In this document: piece by piece, positions 56,196 through 64,000 of the stretch
Position numbering within the stretch: position 1 is the first letter of the stretch
Layout of the letters: every line of letters starts with the position of its first letter
From: Labia minor
Lineage: Eukaryota; Arthropoda; Insecta; Dermaptera; Spongiphoridae
Assembly (NCBI GenBank): GCA_963082975.1
Contig: OY720349.1
Span: 62,680,501-62,744,500 of the forward strand
Direction: 5' to 3'
Length of the DNA stretch: 64,000 nucleotides
Made by a program: the position numbers and the translations under genes
Notes under the pieces: model-generated
What the model was told of the DNA's origin: nothing
Database searches by the model: none
Seen by the model: only the letters and a program-made list of their open reading frames with translations

Positions 56196-58199
56196 TTTTT
56201 ATATATTTTTAGAATTTTAATTTAAATTTTAATGAAATAATTATTATGTCAAAATATATATATTAATAAGATAAATTTTTAAAAATAAGTACCAGAGTTT
56301 GGAAAGTTGTGTATGGGGAGAATAACGATAAATTTCATTTAATATAAATTTACTCATATATTATTTTAGTTTCGATAGACCAAAATATATGTATATAAAC
56401 ATGTGGTCTCAAATATAGGGTTAAATTAAAAAAAAATATATTTAGGATAAAATTTATGTACATAATATAAAATAATATTTATATATAATATAACATTTCC
56501 CTTCGGTGATATTATTCATACTTGTATTATTATAAAATATATCCATAGCTATGTTGAATTAGAGAAACACAAATTTAAAGAGGTCAATATACAATTTGGC
56601 CATTTAATTTTAAACTTTATTAGTCTAAGATAATTTTTTAAATATTGTCTTAATTAAAAACTTTTAGTTCTCTTACTACTAATAGTATTAATAACTATGA
56701 ATATTTTCAAATAAAAATAAACATATTTGAACAAGATAAATTCTTTTAAATAATATTATTATTAATAATTCTATCTTTTTTTTTATTTTTATTTTTTTAA
56801 TATTATATAAATTTACAAGCTCTTACAAGATAATATTAAATAAATTGTTTGTTTATTATTAATCCCAGTGGATGTTTCCTTTATATAATACTATCTCCGT
56901 TTTATTTATCAAATATTTTAAATAAAATTATTTTTAATTTAATAATAATAAATTTAATAGTATTAAATAAATAGTAATTTGAACAAGATAAATGTCTTTT
57001 AATATTAATAATACTATCCCAGTTTTATTTATAAAATATTTTAAACAAAATTATTTTTAATTTAAAAATAATAATGCATTTATTAGTAATAAATTTCTCA
57101 TTAACTATTAAATAATTATATTATTATTTGAGAGAGATTATATTAATATTATTATTCTTCAATTATACTAATAATTATTAATATTCAAATAGGGAAATTG
57201 AAAGTAAAAAGAAAAATTCCATGTCCAGACTGAGGTTTATCTATTGTATTATATATTTAGATAAAAATATTGTTTGGTTTCTATATTTTGATATAATCTA
57301 ATATTTATTTATTTATTTATTTAGAATATATCATGTTCTTTTATAATAAAAAGTCATGTTATGACTAAATCATCTTTCAAGGGATCATTTTCGCACCCCT
57401 TACCTAAAATCAGTATACTATTGTGTATATAAAACATTTATATGAATATCTAGCAATGTTAGTTATATTGTTATGAATGGATAGTTGTTGAAAGCTAATT
57501 TATGACCTTTAGCTATTCTTCTTTCTATTTGTTGTTATATCAATGCTAGTAAGACTTGGACATTCAAGGAACATGAGGGGATGAACCTCTTGAGTTACAT
57601 CTGCTCGATTTTAGTATTTGTCACTTTATATATATTTTATCTATCGTTTTTTTTTTTTTATTTGATCATTTTTAAAAAGACGTAGGTAAGAATATGGGTG
57701 CCCTACTTGTTTCTTTAAAAAAAAGATCAAAAACACACCGACAATGTCCTTAGTTGGAAAAAAAGAAGAGCAGCTCAACGCTTCAATCGAATACAAATTG
57801 TTTCTTTATATATATAAAGAACGGTGCAAAATGGAAAGAAAAAAAAATGAAGATTATTATTATTACAAAAAAAAAAAAAAAATAGAGAAAAAATTTACAA
57901 ATTGGTCACTGGGGTTGATAAACGTTTTAAGGGTCGAAACTAAGGCAATCATTTCACAGGTAATATTTTAGAATTATAAATTAAAATAAAAATTTATACA
58001 AATCACAAATAATAAGAAGAAAAATTTGAGTATTTGTAAAATTTATTTATTTTTAAATTAATATTTCAACAGAATAGTTTGTAAATTTTGGATTAACTTG
58101 AAAAAACGGATTGGGGTGAAAGATATTAACAAAATATAGATTTCAGTGAAAAGATAACAAGCATTCATCTCATAATATGATATTCAACAAGTGTCAGGG
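56196..58199. other. AT-rich intergenic DNA
   Basis: Long AT-rich stretch with TTTA repeats near 57304-57322 and homopolymers. The 75-codon frame at 57744 is Lys/Tyr-rich, translating an A-rich run, and is not supported as a gene. Confidence 0.6.
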
Positions 58200-58640
58200 T
58201 GCAAACCTTTTTATCTCATCTCGCCACTCATTTATTTTATTATCATCGAAATATTTGTTTGTCGAGTCTGAAACTGGAATACGAAAAGACTGGGTGTGAA
58301 TGAGAAAGCGCATTTTGATTGGGGGGTGGAGGGAGGCCTCATGCATCGCTCTATATTAGTTATGGTTTAATACGAGGACAATGGTTCTTGTCAAAAGGCA
58401 TTTGTCCATAAAAGGGGAGATCATCATGACGGCCAGAGGGAGGGAGTTGCTTTTTTTCCCCGGCTATTCGAGATGGATGGGGGTGGTGTGCAAATTACCA
58501 TCAATACAACTCCGACCCGAGTCACTTGATTAGCAAGGGTCTTTCTCACCCTTCACTCCTTATCTAAACGTTTCAGCCTCTATTTAGAAATGGAACGGGA
58601 TTACACGAGGCCAAGCTATTGTTCCTATTGATATTATTAA
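58200..58640. promoter_or_regulatory. mixed-composition island, possible enhancer
   Basis: About 440 non-repetitive bases with GCGCATTTTGATTGG, GGGTGGAGGGAGGCC, CCATAAAAGGGG (TTTATGG-type core reversed), ATCATGACGGCCAG, CCCCGGCTATTCGAG, CCCGAGTCACTTGATTAGC. No long open frame. Candidate regulatory module by composition and motif density only. Confidence 0.3.
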
Positions 58641-58683
58641 CAGAGATCACACATGTCATACACAGCCAAATCAACAGCTATTA

Positions 58684-58823
58684 ATTTTTACTGCGATCAC
58701 GAAAATTTTCCATGTTGAGATTTTGATGTTTTTATACGTTTTGAAGGTACCTGAATCATTTTCACTAAAGTTGAGAAAAATGTCTCTCTCTCTCTCTGTG
58801 TGTGTATGTGTGTGTGTGTGTGT
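58684..58823 (+). mobile_element. family A 5' fragment
   Basis: Begins near TTTTTACTGCGATCACGAAAATTTTC and stops in an expanded (TC)n(TG)n microsatellite (58783-58823). It is followed by a foreign insert and then, beyond a second TG run, an inverted family A copy. Confidence 0.75.
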
Positions 58824-59033
58824 TTTCTTTTTCTTCTCCGAGGGTAGGTGAAAAATCTTCTTAAAAGACACTGTGAGTCCGTACTCAACAGTTGTGTGGG
58901 ATTCCTACCCTCTAAAAACACCTCCCTAACGTCCAGCGGCCTTGAAGTCTTCCTGCGAGACCACCGTAAGATATTTCATCACAGGAAGAGGCGTTAGCTA
59001 GGTGCTGTTTAAACGACAGCCTGTGTGTGTGTG
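58824..59033. other. 210-base foreign segment between family A pieces
   Basis: Mixed-composition sequence (CTCCGAGGGTAGGTG, GTGGGATTCCTACCCTC, CAGCGGCCTTGAAGTC, GGAAGAGGCGTTAGC), bounded on both sides by TG microsatellites of family A. It contains an inverted pair (GAGGGTAGG / CCTACCCTC). No other copy exists in the window, so it looks captured from elsewhere. I cannot identify its source. Confidence 0.5.
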
Positions 59034-59280
59034 TTTAATTAAAATTAAATTATAAATTAAAATTAATAAATAATATTTATTAAACCAATGCGTGTTTGGC
59101 TCTTTGTTGATGGCACCATGACACGTGCTGGCGCGATAACCAGTCAACGTGTTAAAAAATTAATTCCGGTACTTTCAGCGATTCAATCAAGCTGAAATTC
59201 TATATATAGCAATTTTATACAATTTTTAATAATGTGAAAAACTATAAAGCATATATCTTTTTTTTACGGTTAGTTTAGAG

Positions 59281-60022
59281 CAGTGATTCTCAACCTGGGC
59301 GATCGACATCTTAAAGGGGGCGATTATTTGACTATACGATTTTGGGGGGCGATAAGTTATTTTTGGGGGGCGAAATCATTTTCAACTCTAAAATAAGTTG
59401 ACCTGTGGCCAGGTCCGAACCGACCGATGTTTGAAATAAATTAATTTCCAGCTACAGAAACAATTTCAAATAATTTTAATATATCTATTAATGTAATAAA
59501 AAACAGATATGGATAGAACATAAATATTTTTAATTTTATTTTATTTATAATATATATGTAAGACCAGGCTGTGACGTCATGAATGGCTGGATGACGTCAT
59601 ATAATTTTAATTAAGAAAAAACTAATAAAGATGATTTTCTCGAGTATAAAACCAGTACAAAGTGCATGATTCGTGGTGATATGTAAAAAATCTCCTTATG
59701 TGAAATTTGGTGTGAAACCAATACCTCCCTTACTATCGTCGGTCGGTAAAAAAGGTAAGATGATTTTGCGAACAGGCTTTTTAAACATTTCCTCTTTTTT
59801 CAATTTTTTTCAATATGGTTCTAAAAAAAAATGGTCAGATGATTTTGCAATCAGGTTCTGAAACTCGATTTTTCAATATGGCTCTAAGTATCACTTAGTG
59901 TACCTACCTTATATTAGGGATTATCATGCAAATTTTATCTGTAAAAATTTATAGGGGGGGGGCGAATTAAGAAGCGGGTCTTACAAAGGGGGTGATTGGT
60001 CCAAAAAGGTTGAGAAACCCTG
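59281..60022. mobile_element. hAT-type MITE nested in family A
   Basis: Ends CAGTGATTCTCAACCTGGG (59281-59299) and, on the minus strand from 60022, CAGGGTTTCTCAACC. Perfect 8-bp target duplication GTTTAGAG (59273-59280, 60023-60030). The interior has GGGGGGCGA motifs. It is itself interrupted by a family C element at 59393-59749. No transposase. Confidence 0.92.
59393..59749 (-). mobile_element. family C Helentron-like element, complete
   Basis: 357 bp and the cleanest family C copy. The 3' hairpin GACCTG/CAGGTC and ACCGACCGATG are at 59401-59428. TGACGTCA occurs at 59572-59579 and 59592-59599. The 5' end is ACTATCGTCGGTCGGTAA (59732-59749, TTACCGACCGACGATAGT on the minus strand). Host sequence is the hAT MITE, so this is the youngest insertion of the nest. 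Confidence 0.9.
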
Positions 60023-60312
60023 GTTTAGAGGAAAAAAAATGAAAACGTCGTAGGTAATGACCCACTATCCCATTTCTCAAAAGTAAAATAGAAAACTACG
60101 AATTTTGAATAATGCCCGTGTACCAAATTTCATTATTTTTGCTGAAACCGTTTTTTCGTAATCTTGTCTACATACAAAACACACATACATACAGACATTT
60201 TTCTCAGCCTTACAGTGAAAATGACTCAGTGACCTTCAAAACGTATAAAAACATGAAAATCTCGACATCGAAAATTTTCGTGATCGCAATGCAATCTCTG
60301 GCGAGATAGTAA

Positions 60313-62214
60313 TAAGTTTATAAAATTTTTGAGAATTTTGTAAATATAGTAATCAAATCAATTAAACAGAATAATGTAGATATTGTAGATGAACTCAAAA
60401 CAAAGGAGATAGTGTGAGAAAGTCAACTGGCGTATCACAACCCCTGCAAATTACCAACAATTTGCGATGGATAGTTAGACGGATGAATAATGTTAAGTGC
60501 TGAAAAAGTATAAAAACCAATACATACCATCATCTCGTTTTATTAATGAACCCTTTATCTTTAATAGGATTCTTAAATCTTAAAAATAGAAATTTATTAA
60601 ACTTCCTGGGTGTATATATATCTTTAAAAAAATTTAATTTAAAATTTCATTATTATACTATCATCTAATAGCCGCTCGATACTCTAATATACTAATACCA
60701 TAATCAACAAAAATTAGATTGATTTCTCTCATGCTACTATTTTGCTAGGCAAACTCATTTATACTAAAATTATATATACTAAAAGTTAATTGATGATTCA
60801 ATTTTAGAAATATCTAATCTTTATTACATTTACAAAAATTGTATCTATACATCTGTCTTTCTGATGTCCTTATTCAAATGACTGATTAATCCTGTTTTGA
60901 AAAATAATATATTATATTATTATATACATATATATATATATTACATTTATTATGTAAACTAAAATTAAATTTAAGAATCTTCAACTAAATAAAGATAATT
61001 TTTAATTAAACACTCAGAAAAGTTTCAAATTTATTGATATAAATATTTGCTTTGTGAGCATTTCGGTTGTTACACCAGGAGCCTGAAATTGAAAAGAAGA
61101 TGATGATAGTTTCAACAAAATATTAACATGAGAGAGTGAAAGAATTAAAACAATCTGACTTCTGAAAAAATCTAATTTTATGTCATGCAAAAAACAGTGA
61201 ATTTTTAAAATTTATAGAATATAAAGATAATATATTCATTTTCTTTACAAAATCCTCCCTTCTTTTAGGAAGACTATCTAGACATTAACATCCATTTTCC
61301 TTTCTGACCTTTTTCTTTTTCATTTTAACTAACGTTTATATTTTCGTTGTCGCAGGCTGGATGGGCAAACGTTACTTAAGCCATTTATCATTGGGCCTCT
61401 CGTATAATATGTTTATTCAAATTGAAATAATTTTGTTGCTGTTAATAAAAACAAGATGTAAAATATTTAATACATTTCGTTGTCGCTAGATAAATCACCG
61501 CTCGGTGTGACATATACAATTATTTACACCTGAGCAAACACCCCTCACTTAACAGGGGGCCTGTCCTCACTCTCCACTGCATTCATTCATTCACCCCCAC
61601 CAGTCACTCCCCAACACCTCTCTTTATCACTCACTCGGCACGGGCAGAGTTGGAAATTAAAAAATAGTTCTAACATTACAGATCAGCTTAAACTAATGAT
61701 AAAAATAGATTAAAAAATGAAGGAATACAGTGTGGGAGGACAGAGAGAAATTTTTTCCAAAAAAAAAAAAAAACAAAGAAAAAAAGAAAAAACGTTATAA
61801 AAAAAAAAGAAATATAGAGAAGAGAAAGTTGGAGAAGAGGAAATAAAATAAAGAATAGATAATCGGAATTTCAATAATTTATTGAATTAGACAAGTTGGC
61901 TATCTCTGGATGCCAGGGATTTGAATATTTACAGAGAGCACCGGAGGAAGGGTAGACAATTTGGCAGACGTTCGCCCGGGATAAGACTTTCTTTTATTAC
62001 GTCACAAAACCAACACTAAACTCTTGGTTTTTTCCTCACTTATAAATTGAATCTAAAGAATTTCTGATTAAAACAAATTACATTTTCATTTTAAATAAAT
62101 TTTTATTAATAATAGAACAAAATAAATTAAATAGTAACTATTTCAACTTATAATAAATTAATATTGAAACCTTTCGCTTAAATTGATGAAAAAATATTAA
62201 GTATTATTGACAAA
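60313..62214. other. AT-rich DNA with a small GC-elevated island
   Basis: An island at 61495-61650 has ATTTACACCTGAGC, AACAGGGGGCCTGTCC and a CACCCCCACCAGTCACTCCCC stretch, possibly regulatory. An A-rich purine block lies at 61755-61850. A mixed patch at 61895-61985 includes GCACCGGAGGAAGGG and GTTCGCCCGGG. No gene recognised. Confidence 0.45.
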
Positions 62215-62580
62215 AGATAATAATAATTATAATAATTCGAAAGTTCTTGGCCGCAGCAAATACACTCCTCCAAACGTCATTATACTAAGTTACTCTACAA
62301 GTTACTCTTACATCCATCTCCTCCATGATTTTCTTCCATTCTATATCCACCGCGTCCTTGATCTACCAGCAGGTCCAATCAGCCTTTCCACAAATAGGTT
62401 AATCATCTTTTCTCTTCCATTCCTGTTTATCGCATCTCGTCCTTCTCGACTTTGGGACACTATGTCTGGAGATGCAAAGTGGCCGACATTCACCAATTTT
62501 CTCATCTCTCATCGGTCGATAAAGAACCCTTTTTTCAAATACTCTAAATCTACTCTCGTCTCCTAAGGTCATAATACAAA
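62215..62580 (-). mobile_element. non-LTR retrotransposon 3' end, copy 3
   Basis: Read on the minus strand it matches copies 1 and 2. LGDESRFRVFEKRVL and a GPAGRSRTRW segment (the GRPRTRW-type C-terminus of LINE ORF2) occur in broken frames, then GGCCAAGAACTTTCGAATT as 3' end (about 62237-62255). The 119-codon + strand frame over the same bases is the antisense of this relic and not a gene. Confidence 0.8.
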
Positions 62581-62594
62581 AATTAATCCTAATA

Positions 62595-63142
62595 TTATTA
62601 ATATTTTTTTTTTTAAACTCTTCTAAAGTGACCGTAAAAATAAAGATATATGTTTGATAATTTTTTACATGATTAATAATTGTATAAAACTGCTATATAT
62701 AGAATTTCAGCTTGATTGAATCGCTGAAAGTACCAGAATTAATTTTTTAATACTGCAAATTTCATGCACCAACACGTGACGTGGTGCCATCAACAAAGAG
62801 CCAAACATGCTCTGGTTTAATAAATATTATTTATTAATTTTAATTTATAATTTAATTAATTTAATTTAATTTAAATTATTATATGTTATTTAATCCAAAT
62901 CAAATTTGCGAGAGATAGTCGAGTGGATCAAAACGTGGTTGAGCTACATTTCTCAAAAGTTGATAGAAAACTATGAATTTTGAATAATGCCCATATAGCA
63001 AATTTCATAATTCTAGCTCAAACCGTTTATGCGTAATCTTAACAGACATTTTTCTCAACCTTAGTGAAAATGAATCAGGAACCTTCAAAACGTATAAAAA
63101 CATCAAAATCTCAACATCGAAAATTTTCTGGCGAGATAGTAA
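62595..63142. mobile_element. rearranged family A composite, copy 2
   Basis: Same architecture as 53003-53611: TTATTAATATTTTT start, AAACTCTTCTAAAGTGACC, forward 3' half to GATAGTCGAGTGGA (62927), then inverted 5' half TCAAAACGTGG (62928 on) ending CTGGCGAGATAGTAA. Small deletions remove the CA microsatellite and part of the CTCTTCCGG block. Confidence 0.85.
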
Positions 63143-64000
63143 CAAGCGTTTTTGAAATGTAATTTAATATAAATTCAAAAATGTAAATATAATTTTCATT
63201 TGTTTTGAAAAATATTATGATTTCATAATTATTAAGCTGAGAAATAAAAAAAAAGAAATGTTATACAAATATTTATGAAATTTTGAATCCTTATTTTTAT
63301 AGATTTTCATTATTTATCCTGGATGCACCTTCTACTGTCAAGGATATCCATTATTTTACATATCAGTTACATATTACCTTTTCGCTTTCTACCAAATTAA
63401 TACATTTAAAAAATTTAATATTTTTATTTCTTTTAACTATTATTAATTAATATTGATAAAGTAGTTATTATTTAGTTTTCATAACGCATACAAACAACTT
63501 ATCTTGTCAAATTCATTGCAACCTAAAAAAAATTTAAAAAATTATCTTTTAATTTTATTTTAAAGTTTTTCCAAGGAAATGGCTTCTCGTTCTCAAAAGA
63601 AAACAATACCTCCCTTACTATCGTCGGTCGGTAATACTTGAACCACAAAAATTTTTCTGAAAATACTTACATGTCAACTTCATGTTGAGATTTAAAATAG
63701 TATTATTATATATATTCACAATTTATTTTACCAATATTATTTGTATATAATTAAAAAGAAACACATTAACATTATTAGTAAATAATTTCAAATGATTTGA
63801 ATTAATATTATTGATATTTTAATTTATATAATATATAATATTTCTATGTATATCTCTTTCTATAATTAAATAATTTCAATTAATTTTAATATTAAATTAT
63901 TAAGTAAAGGAAAAGAAAGGATTAAATAGAATTTATGTTAAGATTGTTTTTATTATATACATAGTATATGTATATAAACCAATTTAAAAAATGAATTTAA
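63143..64000. other. AT-rich DNA with a family C scrap
   Basis: Bases 63601-63634 (AACAATACCTCCCTTACTATC, then GTCGGTCGGTAA) are the 5' tip of a minus-strand family C element. The rest is AT-rich with no gene to the window end. Confidence 0.6.

Larger units (their letters stand above)
59034..60312 (-). mobile_element. family A element interrupted by a hAT MITE
   Basis: Reverse family A without its 3' hairpin (starts in the TTAAATTATAAATT block). It is split at 59280/60023 by a hAT element inside the sequence GTTTAGAG. It resumes GAAAAAAAATGAAAACG and runs to the 5' end CTCTGGCGAGATAGTAA (60296-60312). Removing the insert restores the family A order. Confidence 0.88.

Noticed and set aside
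57744..57971. 75-codon Lys/Tyr-rich frame
   Set aside because: Translation of an A-rich low-complexity run, with no conserved feature.
62207..62566. 119-codon + strand frame
   Set aside because: Antisense to a decayed LINE ORF2 3' end whose motifs and terminus match two other copies in the window.
1..64000. CRISPR arrays, bacterial operons, prophage, ribosome binding sites, LTR retroviral elements
   Set aside because: None seen. The sequence is eukaryotic in character and the repeats are dispersed transposons, not regularly spaced arrays. No paired LTRs were recognised.

Overview
This window looks like AT-rich, gene-poor nuclear DNA of a metazoan, most likely an arthropod. The evidence is very high A+T, spliceosomal splice signals, mariner, hAT, Helitron and Helentron-type elements, a non-LTR retrotransposon and tRNA-derived SINEs, and no dense coding or operons. 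The species cannot be named. No complete protein-coding host gene is recognisable: long open frames fall in repeats or GC-rich islands, and most lack an ATG. The best host candidates are a promoter plus two-exon transcript at 13.7-14.3 kb (donor 14006, acceptor 14204), an acidic open exon at 45.37-45.59 kb, and a 39-codon ORF at 36.75 kb.

The repeats carry most of the information. Two small non-autonomous families recur throughout. Family A (about 0.6 kb) has a terminal ACTATCTCGC at one end. At the other end is its inverted copy GCGAGATAGT, followed by a small hairpin and CTCCAG. Family C (0.36-0.6 kb) has the same plan with ACCGACCGACG at one end, CGTCGGTCGGT at the other and a 6-bp hairpin. 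This asymmetric layout, with a microsatellite behind the 5' end, is what is described for Helentron-associated elements (HINE/DINE-1 type), so I infer two independent rolling-circle families. Two canonical Helitron families are also present: TC...CTAG ends, insertion between A and T, 3' hairpin. The first has full-length copies at 14947-16058 (+) and 31809-32954 (-) plus fragments. The second is 55563-56195 and contains a tRNA-like segment.

Other mobile DNA: two mariner relics with recognisable transposase (36.9-37.5 and 41.9-42.8 kb), a mariner-derived MITE (55.2 kb), hAT-type MITEs (9.4, 14.5, 33.1 and 59.3-60.0 kb), three copies of one non-LTR retrotransposon 3' end (43.3, 52.5, 62.2 kb), two SINEs with target-site duplications (13.27, 20.82 kb), and a pair of repeats sharing a 57-nt core (6.25, 7.46 kb).

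Rearrangements stand out. A rearranged family A composite occurs with the same internal junction at 53.0 and 62.6 kb. A 560-bp tandem duplication lies at 17.1-18.2 kb. Head-to-head and foldback family A palindromes lie at 23.3-24.5 and 26.0-26.4 kb. A 526-bp block beside a family C end at 10.0-10.6 kb recurs at 28.7-29.2 kb between two family C 3' ends, which suggests rolling-circle read-through capture. At 59-60.3 kb there is a three-level nest (C in hAT in A).

Between repeats lie short GC-elevated islands that may be cis-regulatory modules of a gene desert. Two of them, 34.6-36.1 and 47.9-50.2 kb, are diverged direct paralogues that share a GC-rich block and exon-like signals, including a possible 10-nt microexon.
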